Positions 17,634 to 26,840 of a stretch of 64,000 nucleotides of DNA are shown one piece after another. The notes below the pieces were generated by a model, which was not told the origin of the DNA, made no database searches, and saw only the letters and a program-made list of their open reading frames with translations. Numbering within the stretch: the first letter of the stretch is position 1; each line of letters opens with the position of its first letter. A program made the position numbers and the translations under genes. Source of the stretch: Sphingomonas sp. M1-B02 (lineage in GTDB: Bacteria; Pseudomonadota; Alphaproteobacteria; Sphingomonadales; Sphingomonadaceae); the NCBI RefSeq assembly GCF_026167525.1, contig NZ_CP110679.1, forward strand, positions 2,281,501 through 2,345,500. The letters run 5' to 3'.

Positions 17634-18893
17634 GTGAAGGTGAACGCGCGCAAGTCATTTTGGTCCTGGTCGATCATTCAGTTGGGCGGCTGCTTGCTCC
17701 TTGCGGCAGTGTTGCCTTTTTTAATCCGGTCTCTGAGCATCGACGCGGATGCCATGGTCACGCTGCAACAGACGTTCGTCGGCTGCGTGCTGGCGATCCT
17801 AGTCAGCATATGGTTGCTTCGGAACGTCACGACGTACCCCGGGGTCGAAACGAGCTCCTATATCCTACCGTCGGTCACGATTTCATATTTCGCATTGCTG
17901 ATGGTCTTCGTCTTTGGCCGTATCGAATATAATCGCCTGACCTTGCTTCTCGCGTTCGGCATAAGTTTGGTGTGGCTATTTTATGTCAACCTCCTGAGTC
18001 AGCGAGGCCAGATGCTCCGCGTCGGCCTTATTGACTTGTCGGAGGCGCTCCAGCCGCCTGAGCTTCCGTCGGTCGAGTGGGTCAAAGTCGCGGACAGCAA
18101 GTCTGGCTGGCGGGATTTGGATGCAGTCGCCATCGACTTGCGGACCGACGTTCCCGACGAGTGGGATCGGGCGCTGGCCAATATGGCCCTCGCAGGCGTG
18201 CCGGTCTTTCATTTGAAGCATCTCGTCGAATCTCTGACCGGCCGGGTCGAGCTGGAGCATCTCTCCGAAAACAGCTTCGGCTCCCTGATTCCGCTCTCGG
18301 CCTATCAGTCTATCAAATATTCGGTCGATTGGCTGGTGGCAGCGGTGGCAATCATTGTCCTCATCCCCGTTCTGGCGGCGATTGCGATCGCGGTGCGGCT
18401 ATCCTCGCCGGGTCCGGTCATTTTTCGGCAAATGCGAATCGGATATCGCGGCGTACCCTTCACCGTCTTCAAGTTTCGAACAATGACGATCGCGTCGGAG
18501 GAGGCGGTCGATCGCGATGCGGCGATGACGCGCAACAATGACTCGCGCGTCACTGATCTCGGCCGCTTCCTCCGGCAGACACGGCTCGACGAGCTGCCGC
18601 AGATCCTCAATATCCTGCGGGGCGAAATGAGCTGGATCGGACCACGTCCCGAGGCCCAGGTGCTCTCGCGATGGTATGAGGACGAAATTCCCTTCTATCG
18701 CTACCGCCACATCGTCCGGCCCGGCATTACCGGTTGGGCACAGGTGTGCCAGGGGCATGTTGCCGAAGTGCACGAGGTCCGCAGCAAGCTCCATTACGAC
18801 TTCTATTATATCAAGAACTTCTCTCCGTGGATCGACATCCTCATCGTGGCGCGGACGGTCCGCACCGTGCTGACAGGCTTTGGTTCACGGTGA
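17634..18893 (+). CDS. polyprenyl-phosphate sugar-1-phosphate transferase (WbaP/PssY-type)
   Basis: Initiating phosphoglycosyl transferase that loads the first sugar-1-phosphate onto undecaprenyl phosphate. The 419-residue protein has about four N-terminal transmembrane segments, a central soluble region and, after a further hydrophobic segment near 230-255, the catalytic domain. That domain shows SSPGPVIFRQMRIG, the FKFRTM motif, RLDELPQILNILRGEMSWIGPRP and the C-terminal YDFYYIKNFSPWIDILI. GTG at 17634 is preferred; a GTG at 17631 and an upstream open frame exist. The sugar is unknown (Glc or Gal types are common). It overlaps the next gene by GTGA. Confidence 0.92.
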   Translation: MKVNARKSFWSWSIIQLGGCLLLAAVLPFLIRSLSIDADAMVTLQQTFVGCVLAILVSIWLLRNVTTYPGVETSSYILPSVTISYFALLMVFVFGRIEYNRLTLLLAFGISLVWLFYVNLLSQRGQMLRVGLIDLSEALQPPELPSVEWVKVADSKSGWRDLDAVAIDLRTDVPDEWDRALANMALAGVPVFHLKHLVESLTGRVELEHLSENSFGSLIPLSAYQSIKYSVDWLVAAVAIIVLIPVLAAIAIAVRLSSPGPVIFRQMRIGYRGVPFTVFKFRTMTIASEEAVDRDAAMTRNNDSRVTDLGRFLRQTRLDELPQILNILRGEMSWIGPRPEAQVLSRWYEDEIPFYRYRHIVRPGITGWAQVCQGHVAEVHEVRSKLHYDFYYIKNFSPWIDILIVARTVRTVLTGFGSR

Positions 18894-19816
18894 GCGCCGC
18901 CACTCTCGTGCGTCACTGGAACTATGCACCGTCGCGCCCGCCCATGATTGTGCGTCTGTCACGATGGAAATCACGGCTCCTCGGCCGCGTGCCCCCTCCC
19001 CGCAGCGAGGCGATTCGCCCTGTGACGCCGAGGGGGCGCTGGAACGGACTTTTCCTGTACGCCCCGGAGGGCAGGCTGACCCCGGCACAGCTTTTTTCGC
19101 TGGATCGCCTGTCCGAACTCCCCGGGCGTTGCGCCGTTATTTGCGCGACTCCGCGTCCGCAAGCCGTGCCGCTCGCGCTGCTCGACAAGGCGGACGCACT
19201 ATATTGGAAGGGGCTCGTGGGATTCGACTTCTCCGCCTATGCGCTTCTGCTCGATGAGATCGTGCTTAAGTCACCGGGCGCCGACGTCTATCTTCAGAAT
19301 GACTCGGTGCTGGGGCCATTCGGCGATTTGGAGGTGCTGATCGCGTCGATGCCTTGGCGCGTCAGCGGCTTCATGGCGAGTTCCGGTGCCCAAAATCATC
19401 TCCAAAGCTATGCGCTATTCTTCCGACGGGTCGATCCGGCGCTGATGTCGGGCTTGTCCGCCATCTTCTCGAAGCGCTGGGCCTATGACCGGTATCGCGA
19501 CGTCGTGAATCTGCAGGAGACCCGGATGGCGAGCGTCGCTGCGCGGCATGCGAGCGTCGGCGCCGCTTGGTATGCCCCGTGCGTGCATGAGGATGCGCCG
19601 TCGCTCAGCGCAATAATCCGGCACAAGTTCGGCATTGCCGACGCATCGCCGCGCCGCACGCGCGACCCCTCCTTGTGCGATGTCGAGGACTTGCTGGCGC
19701 AGGGCTTCCCGTTCCTCAAACGCTCGCTGTTCACGCGCAATGTCGACCTCAACCCGCGCGCGCCGCTCGACGCATTTTTGGCGCAGCAAGGGCATCCACC
19801 GATGGACGCCACGTGA
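18890..19816 (+). CDS. rhamnan synthesis protein F-like glycosyltransferase-associated protein
   Basis: A 308-residue soluble protein starting with GTG at 18890 inside the preceding stop (GTGA). The segment VYLQNDSVLGPFGDLEVLIA followed by WRVSGFMASSGAQNHLQSYA matches the RgpF/rhamnan-synthesis-F pattern (NDS-x-xGP, W-G-x-T, HLQSY). Members act in rhamnose-containing glycan assembly, usually as transferases or part of a transferase complex. Together with dTDP-rhamnose and GDP-6-deoxyhexose genes this suggests a rhamnose or deoxyhexose backbone. The next gene begins within its stop codon (TGATG). Confidence 0.75.
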   Translation: MSAATLVRHWNYAPSRPPMIVRLSRWKSRLLGRVPPPRSEAIRPVTPRGRWNGLFLYAPEGRLTPAQLFSLDRLSELPGRCAVICATPRPQAVPLALLDKADALYWKGLVGFDFSAYALLLDEIVLKSPGADVYLQNDSVLGPFGDLEVLIASMPWRVSGFMASSGAQNHLQSYALFFRRVDPALMSGLSAIFSKRWAYDRYRDVVNLQETRMASVAARHASVGAAWYAPCVHEDAPSLSAIIRHKFGIADASPRRTRDPSLCDVEDLLAQGFPFLKRSLFTRNVDLNPRAPLDAFLAQQGHPPMDAT

Positions 19817-20766
19817 TGGCGGGCACCGTCGACATCGTCATCGTCAACTGGAATGCGGGTGTGCTGCTCGCGGCATGCCTGGATTCGCTTGCCGCCGCGG
19901 ATCGATCGGTGATCGCCCGGATAGTGGTCGTCGACAATGGCTCGATCGACGGATCGGCCGATCTGGAGATGCCCGGCCTACCCCTGCAGATCATCCGGAC
20001 AGGCGAAAATCTCGGCTTTGGCCGCGCGTGCAATTTGGGAGCTGCGCAGGGCGACTCCGACTATATCCTATTGCTCAACCCCGATACCGAAGTCGATCGC
20101 GACGCGATTTCCACGGCGGCCGCCTATCTCGACGATCCGCGGCACGCGGATATCGGCGTCGTCGGCATTCGCCTGGTCGACCGACAGGGTATGGCGCAGC
20201 GGCATTGCGCACGCTTTCCGACTCCCCGCACCTTCCTCGCCGAATCGTTGGGGCTCACCCATCTCTTTCCGCAACGGTTCAAACCGATGCTGATGCTAGA
20301 TTTCGACCATCTGAAAACGCGGGACGTCGATCATGTGATGGGCGCCTTCTACTGCATCCGCCGAAGCCTGTTCGAAACGCTTGGCGGGTTTGATCCGGCC
20401 TATTTCGTCTATCTCGAGGATCTCGACTTGTCGCGCCGTGTGACTCGAACTGGCGCGCGCATCCGCTATTTGGCGCAACCCCGAGCCTTTCATCACCAGG
20501 GCGGAACGTCGGAACAGATCAAGGCGCGACGTCTCCATTATTCGCTCGCCGGCAAGCTCACTTATGCACGCAAGCATTTCGGACGAGGCGGCGCTGCCGC
20601 CGCCTGGATAGCTGTTCTGCTGATCGAGCCGTTCACGCGCAGCGGACTGGCGCTCAAGCGTAGATCGTTTGCGGAACTCAGGGAGACATGGCAGGGAATC
20701 CTCATGCTCTATCGCGCACTTCCCGCCCTGCTGCGGTCCAGCCGACCGACGCAGGCTGCACTGTGA
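19816..20766 (+). CDS. GT2 glycosyltransferase (WbbL/rhamnosyltransferase-like)
   Basis: A 316-residue GT-A fold enzyme. The N-terminus DIVIVNWNAGVLLAACLDSL, VVVDNGSIDGS, ENLGFGRACNLGA and the metal-binding region LLLNPDTE near residue 89 are typical of the WbbL-like subfamily. The acceptor-side motif GGFDPAYFVYLEDLDLSRRV and HHQGGTS follow. A hydrophobic C-terminal patch (about 255-275) suggests membrane association. Its ATG overlaps the previous stop (TGATG), and it overlaps the next gene by GTGA. Rhamnosyl transfer is plausible by subfamily but not established. Confidence 0.88.
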   Translation: MAGTVDIVIVNWNAGVLLAACLDSLAAADRSVIARIVVVDNGSIDGSADLEMPGLPLQIIRTGENLGFGRACNLGAAQGDSDYILLLNPDTEVDRDAISTAAAYLDDPRHADIGVVGIRLVDRQGMAQRHCARFPTPRTFLAESLGLTHLFPQRFKPMLMLDFDHLKTRDVDHVMGAFYCIRRSLFETLGGFDPAYFVYLEDLDLSRRVTRTGARIRYLAQPRAFHHQGGTSEQIKARRLHYSLAGKLTYARKHFGRGGAAAAWIAVLLIEPFTRSGLALKRRSFAELRETWQGILMLYRALPALLRSSRPTQAAL

Positions 20767-22118
20767 ACCCGGCAACGAATCTGCGATTCAACGCTCCGGA
20801 ACCACGCCGGGGCGGAGGCTTCCTGGCGCTCGCGACACGCTGCTTTCTGATTCTGACCCTCCTTGTATGCGTAGTTGTCCCCCACTCGTTTCAAGTGCCC
20901 ACCGCCGCGCTGCTGATCGTCACCGCAGGCTTCGCAATGCTCGGAATCCGTCAATCGGAATGGTTCGGAAGGATGTTGCTTCTATATTGCGCCGGCACTG
21001 CCATCACCGTCCTCTATCTGTTCATCGGCTATCTGAATGGTGCGCCGAACGATGCGATCATTCAGGTAACGCTAGTCTATATCGTCGCGCCAATCGTCTG
21101 GATCCTGATCGGTACTTCGGCAGCCCAGAGGTTCGGCGAAGACTGGATCGTATGGTGGCTGGTAATCCTGACTTGGCTGGCGCTGCTTAGTATCGTCCTG
21201 TTTTTCTTCGCGTTCCTCACGTTGGGCCCTTCCTCGGTACAATTTTTGACCGAGGACGCGAACGTCAATGTCAAAGGCGGATTCGCCGGGGCGACAATGC
21301 TTGTCTATGGCTCATTGATCTTCCTTGCGGGCGGCTTTTTCGCGTCTCCAAAGGTGCTACGGTGGCGCATCGCGGGTTTGGTGATGCCAGCGGCGCTGAT
21401 CGTCGGGGCGATCACGTCAGGCCGCTCGGCCTATATCATCGCCATTCCGATCGGCTATGCTATAGGTATCGCGCTCCGCCCCGGCTTGTCGGAGGAGGCG
21501 CGGGCGCAAGGTGGCGGTATCGGCTTGCTGCCGACAATTGGCATGCTAATCGCCGGCATCGGCGGCGTGGTCGCGCTGAACTCTCTTTTTACGCAAATCG
21601 ATCTCAACCTAATCGTCAACCTTTTCTGGGGCAAGCTCACGAGCGGCGGCGGCGATCTGCGGGTCGAGCAGGCGGACGCCTTGTGGGCCGGAATCGAACA
21701 ATCCTATGGCCTGGGTATGGGCCACGGCGTTGGAGTTCGATACCTGCGCAGCGACGCATTTCCCTGGCGCTACGAATTGCTTCCACTCGCTTCGGTTCTT
21801 CGCGTCGGGATTGTTGGGACGATCATATATGCGCTCCCCTTCCTCGCTTATGCCGGGCTGCTGGTGCGTCGATTTACGGCGCAGAGCCTCTCGCTCGCAG
21901 ATGTCTACATGGCCGGAGGATTGGTGGCGGCGCTCGTAGCGACCTTCACTAATCCGTACATGGAGTCGTTCATCTTTCAGTGGATGTATTTTCTTCCCGT
22001 CGTGGCGCTCGGCATGAGCAGCATGGACCGCAATCCGCTTTCGCCGGCTTCCAGACCGGCCGCGGCTGCAGCGGGCGGGGATCAGGGAGGGCACGTAACC
22101 GTGCATAGTGTCGCTTGA
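20763..22118 (+). CDS. polytopic membrane protein, candidate Wzy polysaccharide polymerase
   Basis: About 451 residues with some 10-11 hydrophobic segments and a periplasmic-type loop around residues 290-350 (the region around LFWGKLTSGGGDLRVEQADA). The topology and the loop sequence GRSAYIIAIPIGYAIG / SYGLGMGHGVGVRY resemble O-antigen/EPS polymerases, but a canonical Wzy_C motif is not evident. Start is GTG at 20763 within the preceding stop codon. The next gene starts with TTG inside its own stop. Position after glycosyltransferases fits a polymerase; assignment is by topology and context. Confidence 0.7.
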   Translation: MNPATNLRFNAPEPRRGGGFLALATRCFLILTLLVCVVVPHSFQVPTAALLIVTAGFAMLGIRQSEWFGRMLLLYCAGTAITVLYLFIGYLNGAPNDAIIQVTLVYIVAPIVWILIGTSAAQRFGEDWIVWWLVILTWLALLSIVLFFFAFLTLGPSSVQFLTEDANVNVKGGFAGATMLVYGSLIFLAGGFFASPKVLRWRIAGLVMPAALIVGAITSGRSAYIIAIPIGYAIGIALRPGLSEEARAQGGGIGLLPTIGMLIAGIGGVVALNSLFTQIDLNLIVNLFWGKLTSGGGDLRVEQADALWAGIEQSYGLGMGHGVGVRYLRSDAFPWRYELLPLASVLRVGIVGTIIYALPFLAYAGLLVRRFTAQSLSLADVYMAGGLVAALVATFTNPYMESFIFQWMYFLPVVALGMSSMDRNPLSPASRPAAAAAGGDQGGHVTVHSVA

Positions 22119-23128
22119 GCAGCAACGGATCGCCGATTTTTGTGACGGGCGCGGCAGGCTATATCGGCTCGCGTTTGGTGCATCGTCTGGTGAGGGACGG
22201 ATACGCAGTGCGCGCGCTCGATCGCGCATCGGCACCCAACCTTCCCCGTGACGTTCAGTTCATCCAGGCGGACCTTCTCGATCCGGATGCCTATGTCGAT
22301 GCGCTGCGTGGATGCCGCGCGATCTTCCATCTCGCCGCTGCGAAGGGCGATTGGGGCATCACCGATGAGGAATATGCGCGCGACAACGTCGATGCGACTG
22401 CGGCACTGATCGGCGCTGCCAAGGATGCCGGCGTCGACCATTGGCTCTTCTACAGCACCGTTTCCGTCCTCGGCCCCAGCGATAAGCCGCTACCGGAGGA
22501 GACGCCGCACGCCCCCGCAAATGCCTACGGCGCGACGAAGGCGCAATGCGAGGTGCTGTTCGACGAGCTTATCGAAAGGCGTCCGGAGACGCGCGTCCTG
22601 ACCATCCGGCCGTCGGTGGTGTTCGGACCTGAAAACCCGTGGAACACCAATATCTATCGCCTGATCGATGCTGTCACCCGTCGCCGCTTCGTGATGATCG
22701 GCGACGGACACCAGATCAAGACGACATCGTTCATCGATAATCTTATCGACGCGACCATGCACCTCTATGATCGGTGGCGTAACGGGCCGATGGAGCCGCC
22801 CCAGGATATCTATCATTGCATCGACGAGCCGGTGATCAGCGTCGGGCAATTGGTCGCGCATATTCACCAGCAGCTGGGCGCGAAGGCCTCGCCGAAGCTG
22901 CCGCTCTGGCTTGCGGCACCCTTGGCCAGCGTCGGAGATGTCACGGCCAAGCTAACGGGCATCGATCTTCCGATCACGGGCGCGCGGGTGCGCAAGTTTT
23001 GCACGCCGACGCTGTTCAGCGCGGCCAAGCTTGCCTCGACGGGATTCAAACCACGCGTTTCGATCGAGCAGGGCGTTGATCAGACGATCGCGTGGCACCG
23101 CGAGATGCTGGAGAAGAAGGCGAGCTAG
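22115..23128 (+). CDS. NAD(P)-dependent sugar epimerase/reductase (extended SDR)
   Basis: A 337-residue extended SDR. TGAAGYIGSRL (about 11-21) is the nucleotide motif; FYSTVSVLGP and AYGATKAQ carry the Ser and the YxxxK catalytic pair. The C-terminal half is like 3-beta-hydroxysteroid-dehydrogenase/UDP-sugar epimerase types. Start is TTG at 22115 (TTGA overlap with the preceding stop), unusual but the only start consistent with the conserved N-terminus. It ends convergently with the next minus-strand SDR, the two stop codons sharing CTAG. Probably acts on a nucleotide sugar; substrate unknown. Confidence 0.82.
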   Translation: MSSNGSPIFVTGAAGYIGSRLVHRLVRDGYAVRALDRASAPNLPRDVQFIQADLLDPDAYVDALRGCRAIFHLAAAKGDWGITDEEYARDNVDATAALIGAAKDAGVDHWLFYSTVSVLGPSDKPLPEETPHAPANAYGATKAQCEVLFDELIERRPETRVLTIRPSVVFGPENPWNTNIYRLIDAVTRRRFVMIGDGHQIKTTSFIDNLIDATMHLYDRWRNGPMEPPQDIYHCIDEPVISVGQLVAHIHQQLGAKASPKLPLWLAAPLASVGDVTAKLTGIDLPITGARVRKFCTPTLFSAAKLASTGFKPRVSIEQGVDQTIAWHREMLEKKAS

Positions 23129-23982
23129 GTCTTCTTATCAACCTCTCCGGCGAGCAATGCGTCCAGCTTGCGGCGCGAGCCCCAGAAAGCCAGCGGCTCG
23201 TGCGACGGATAGGGATAGTGGCCAAGGTCAAGCGCAATATCAGTCCCGCGTTCCGCCAACCAGCCCTCGACTAAGCGCCGCACCGCGATCGGGTCGCCGC
23301 TGCAGACGTTGACGACCCCAGCGCCTCGCTTGAGCTGCGCCAGCCGAACCAAAATGTCCGCGACGTCGCCGATCGGCAGATAGTCGCGCAGCTGCTCGCC
23401 CAATGACATCGCGAAGCGCTTGTCCAGCCGCTCAATCGCAGCCATCAGCAGCGGATAGAGCGAGTTTGCCCCCTGGCCTTCGCCCCACATGTAGAAAAGC
23501 CGAGCCCAGGTCAGGTCGAAACGACGCTCTTGCCGGAGAATTTCGAGCTGGCCGAGCAGCGTCGTCTTGGCCAGCGCATAGGCATTTTCCGGCGCAGGCA
23601 GCAGGTCCTCGGTCAGCTCGCCGTTGCGCATGCCATATTCGTAGCAGGTGCCCGTCACCAGCACGCGAGCAGTGCCGGCGGCGGTCATCGCCTCGATGAA
23701 GCGATAATGTGCCGGCAGCTCGACCTCGAAATGATGCCGCGACAGATAATTGGGCAGCCCACCCCAAGCCAGGTGCACGAGCGTGTCCGGGCGACCGAGC
23801 CGCTCATACGCACCGTCGGCATCGTGCACATCGAGCGCTACGGCGCGAACATTCGGCCCCCAAGCCGCATCGCCTGCGCCGCCGCGCGACGTGGCGACGA
23901 TCTCCCCAGTATCCTGCTTGGACAGCGCCGCGATGACGTGACGGCCGATAAAGCCACTCGCGCCAACGACGGCGATCGTCAC
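23125..23982 (-). CDS. NDP-4-keto-6-deoxyhexose reductase-like SDR
   Basis: A 285-residue extended SDR starting with GTG at 23982 (GTGA overlap with the methyltransferase gene). Motifs: VVGASGFIGRHV, LVHLAWGGLPNY, VTGTCYEYG and the AYALAKTTLL active-site YxxxK. NDP-6-deoxyhexose 4-ketoreductases of the talose/fucose type carry similar LAWGGLP and TCYEYG segments. As the last gene of the CDP-sugar block it is the natural candidate for the final 4-keto reduction. Whether it gives a talo or manno product cannot be told. Confidence 0.8.
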   Translation of the reverse strand: MTIAVVGASGFIGRHVIAALSKQDTGEIVATSRGGAGDAAWGPNVRAVALDVHDADGAYERLGRPDTLVHLAWGGLPNYLSRHHFEVELPAHYRFIEAMTAAGTARVLVTGTCYEYGMRNGELTEDLLPAPENAYALAKTTLLGQLEILRQERRFDLTWARLFYMWGEGQGANSLYPLLMAAIERLDKRFAMSLGEQLRDYLPIGDVADILVRLAQLKRGAGVVNVCSGDPIAVRRLVEGWLAERGTDIALDLGHYPYPSHEPLAFWGSRRKLDALLAGEVDKKT

Positions 23983-25205
23983 GCGACGCTCAGCGACGGC
24001 ACCGCCGTCACGATGCGACCGCCCCACTCCCGCACATATGCGAGCTGCCGATCCAGCTCGTCGCGCAGATTCCAGGGGAGGATCAGGACATAATCGGGTC
24101 GATCCCGGCGCAGACAGTCTTCGCCGACGATCGGGATCCGGCTGCCAGGCATATATTTGCCCGCCTTGGCCGGATTGCGATCGACGACATAGGGCAGGAG
24201 GAAGGGCCTTACCCCCGCGAAGTTCAGCAGGGTATTGCCCTTCGCAGCGGCGCCGTATGCGGCGATGGTCTTGCCCGCGCTGCGCGCCTCGGTGAGAAAG
24301 ACCAGAAGGTCAGCGGCAATCGTCTCCGCTTGCGACTGCAGCTGGGTGTAATAATCGGGCGTCTCGACGCCCTTTTCGCGCTCGACCGCCAACAGCGCGC
24401 CCACGCTGGCTTCGATCGCACGCACGCCGCTGTCGCTGCGCTGGGCATAGACGCGCAGACTGCCGCCGTGCGTCGGGATCTGTTCGACGTCGAACACGGT
24501 CAGGCCGTTCGCCGCAAAGATGCGCCGCACCGTCGTCAGTGACAGATAGGAATAATGTTCGTGATAGATGGTGTCGAACTGCGCGCCGTCGATTAGCGAG
24601 AGCAGATGCGGAAATTCGAAAGTCGCTACGCCTGCCGGCTTCAGCAGCGTCGCGAATCCGGACACGAAATCGTTGATGTCGGGAACATGGGCGAGCACGT
24701 TATTCGCGGCCGTCAGATCGGCCGAGCGCCCCTCCGCCGCCAACTGCTCCGCCAGCGCCGTGCCGAAGAATTCCTCGAGAACCTCGATGCCCTTCTCCCG
24801 GGCCGCCACGGCGGTGCTGTGCGTCGGCTCCACGCCCAGCGTAGGGATCCCGCGGGCTTTTGCATATTGCAGCAGGTAGCCGTCATTCGACGCCACTTCG
24901 ACGATCAGCGATTTCTCGCCGAGGTCAAAGCGTTCGGCCATTGCCTCCACATAGCGCCGCGAATGGTCGAGCCAGCTTTCGGAGACCGAGCTGAAATAGG
25001 CATAGTCCGCCGAGAAGAATTCGCTGCGATCGGCGAAATCCTCGGTCTGGACGAGCCAGCAGTTGGTGCAAGTCAGCACTCGCAGCGGATACCAGCGCTC
25101 CGGCGCGGACAGGGTCTCGGTCGTCACATAGGAATTGGACGGCGGAGATGTTCCAAGATCGATCAACTGTAGATCGACCGGGGCATGGCAATGTCGGCAG
25201 TTCAC
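23979..25205 (-). CDS. NDP-hexose C-3-methyltransferase (TylC3/TcaB9 family)
   Basis: A 408-residue SAM-dependent sugar C-methyltransferase. Order: N-terminal zinc-binding part with Cys3/Cys6 and Cys46/Cys49, SAM domain (IVEVASNDGYLLQYAK, about 101-116), the catalytic signature YHEHYSY at 214-220, and a C-terminal domain with AYGAAAKGNTLLNF. In the characterised TcaB9 the equivalent Tyr/His/Glu of this signature act in C-3 methylation of a 4-keto sugar. It overlaps its neighbours on both sides by 4 nt, so it is made together with the epimerase and reductase. Predicted product: a branched-chain 6-deoxyhexose. Confidence 0.9.
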   Translation of the reverse strand: MNCRHCHAPVDLQLIDLGTSPPSNSYVTTETLSAPERWYPLRVLTCTNCWLVQTEDFADRSEFFSADYAYFSSVSESWLDHSRRYVEAMAERFDLGEKSLIVEVASNDGYLLQYAKARGIPTLGVEPTHSTAVAAREKGIEVLEEFFGTALAEQLAAEGRSADLTAANNVLAHVPDINDFVSGFATLLKPAGVATFEFPHLLSLIDGAQFDTIYHEHYSYLSLTTVRRIFAANGLTVFDVEQIPTHGGSLRVYAQRSDSGVRAIEASVGALLAVEREKGVETPDYYTQLQSQAETIAADLLVFLTEARSAGKTIAAYGAAAKGNTLLNFAGVRPFLLPYVVDRNPAKAGKYMPGSRIPIVGEDCLRRDRPDYVLILPWNLRDELDRQLAYVREWGGRIVTAVPSLSVA

Positions 25206-25777
25206 GAATCAATTCCTGGAAAATCGGCCGCGAGCGGCGCAAAGCCGCGGTCGCGATCGGACATGGTGAGGATGGGCAGCGGCCAGGTAATGCCGAGCGC
25301 CGGATCCAGCGCATTCACGCCGCCTTCGTGCTCGGCGTCATAGGCGGCCGTATGAAAATAGATCAACTCGCAATCATCCTCGAGCGTCTGGAAGCCATGC
25401 GCGAACCCCTTGGGGATCAGCATCGCGCGCCGATTCTCCGCCGACAGCGTCTCGCCATGCCAATGCCCAAGCGTCGTGGAGCCGCGTCGCAGGTCCAGCG
25501 CGACGTCGAAGACGCTCCCCCGGATCACCGAGACGAACTTGTCCTCGGCGGAGGGCGCGGTTTGATAATGCATGCCGCGCAGAGTGCCGCGCTGGCGCGT
25601 CAGCGTATGGTTGACGTCGACGATCCGGTCGGTGAAGCCCAGTTCCTCCCAAGCCTCGATGGAATAGAGCCGCGAGAGGAATCCGCGATCATCGCCGCGC
25701 TGCCGCCGCTCGACCACCGCTAGCGGCGGCAGGTTGGTCACGGTGATGAGGAACCGGCCATCGCGCGTCTCAGCCAC
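25202..25777 (-). CDS. RmlC-like NDP-4-keto-6-deoxyhexose 3,5- (or 5-) epimerase
   Basis: A 191-residue cupin-type sugar epimerase: DDRGFLSRLYSIEAW, VNHTLTRQRGTLRGMHYQ with the catalytic His at about residue 70, and IPKGFAHGFQTLE. GTG at 25777 overlaps the dehydratase stop by 8 nt and has GGGGGG about 4 nt upstream; ATG at 25789 or 25795 is also in frame. It is clearly divergent from the rhamnose RmlC in this window. Context (CDP-glucose dehydratase, C-methyltransferase) implies it acts on CDP-4-keto-6-deoxyglucose, or its methylated form, to give the L-series. Confidence 0.88.
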   Translation of the reverse strand: MAETRDGRFLITVTNLPPLAVVERRQRGDDRGFLSRLYSIEAWEELGFTDRIVDVNHTLTRQRGTLRGMHYQTAPSAEDKFVSVIRGSVFDVALDLRRGSTTLGHWHGETLSAENRRAMLIPKGFAHGFQTLEDDCELIYFHTAAYDAEHEGGVNALDPALGITWPLPILTMSDRDRGFAPLAADFPGIDS

Positions 25778-26840
25778 GCGGCCCCCCATAGGCATCGATC
25801 TGGGCCAGGGTAACGTCGAGCACGTTCCGACCGTCGCGCCACGCACGATGCCATTCCACCGTGCGAGCGAGCGCCTCGTCCAGCGACCAGCGCGATTGCC
25901 AGCCCAGAAGCGCGCGGGCGCGTGAACTGTCGAGCTTGAGCAAGCCCGCCTCGTGCGCACTGTCGGCGCCGTCCTGTCGCCAGGTGTACCCGGGCAGAAG
26001 CGCCGCCAGCCGATCCTGGATATAGCCGACCGGCTGGTTATCGGTATCGGCCGGTCCGAAATTCCACGCGGCTACGGCCTCCGCGGGCCGGCTGACCAAC
26101 GCCTCGGCCAACATGAGATAGCCGCACACCGGCTCCAGCACGTGCTGCCAGGGCCGCACCGCCCCCGGCCGCCGGATCAGCGTCGTGCGGCCGTCGTCCC
26201 AGGCCGCGATGCTGTCGGGTATCAGGCGGTCGAGCGCCCAGTCCCCGCCACCGATGACGTTCCCGGCTCGCGCCGTAGCGATGGCGACGTCGCATTCCCG
26301 TGCGAAGGACGAGCGATAGGCAGCGGTGACGATCTCGGCACAGGCCTTGCTCGCCGAATAGGGGTCATGCCCACCGAGCGGGTCGTTCTCGCGATAGCTC
26401 CACTGCCATTCGCGATTCTCATAGCATTTGTCGGTGGTGACGCTGACGATCGCGCGCAGGTCCGGCACCTGCCGCGCCGCCTCGAGCACGTTGACGGTCC
26501 CCATCACGTTCGTCTCGAACGTTTCGACCGGCTGTGCGTATGACAATCGGACGAGCGGCTGCGCCGCCATGTGGAGGATAATCTCGGGCGCGGCTTCGAT
26601 CATCGCCGCGCGCAGCGTCGCGGCGTCGCGGATGTCGCCGACATGGTGCGCCTCAACGAGCGTCTCGACGCCCGCCGCGTCGAACATGTTCGGGTTCGTC
26701 GGCGGCGCGAGCGCATAGCCGGTGACCTGCGCACCCAAGCGGTGCAGCCAGATCGAGGTCCAGCTGCCCTTGAACCCGGTGTGTCCGGTTAGGAACACGC
26801 GCCGACCGTTCCAAAAGGATGCCGACGGCAAGCTCACCAT
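25770..26840 (-). CDS. rfbG: CDP-glucose 4,6-dehydratase
   Basis: Converts CDP-D-glucose to CDP-4-keto-6-deoxy-D-glucose. 356 residues, the family length. Motifs: FLTGHTGFKGSW (a signature of this subfamily), LHMAAQPLVRLSY, the TTDKCYEN segment, DPYSASKACAEIV active site and ARAGNVIGGGDWA. The ATG at 26840 lies inside the rfbF stop region (7-nt overlap). The open frame continues far upstream through rfbF but that part is non-coding in this frame. Second gene of the CDP-sugar operon. Confidence 0.95.
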   Translation of the reverse strand: MVSLPSASFWNGRRVFLTGHTGFKGSWTSIWLHRLGAQVTGYALAPPTNPNMFDAAGVETLVEAHHVGDIRDAATLRAAMIEAAPEIILHMAAQPLVRLSYAQPVETFETNVMGTVNVLEAARQVPDLRAIVSVTTDKCYENREWQWSYRENDPLGGHDPYSASKACAEIVTAAYRSSFARECDVAIATARAGNVIGGGDWALDRLIPDSIAAWDDGRTTLIRRPGAVRPWQHVLEPVCGYLMLAEALVSRPAEAVAAWNFGPADTDNQPVGYIQDRLAALLPGYTWRQDGADSAHEAGLLKLDSSRARALLGWQSRWSLDEALARTVEWHRAWRDGRNVLDVTLAQIDAYGGPRG

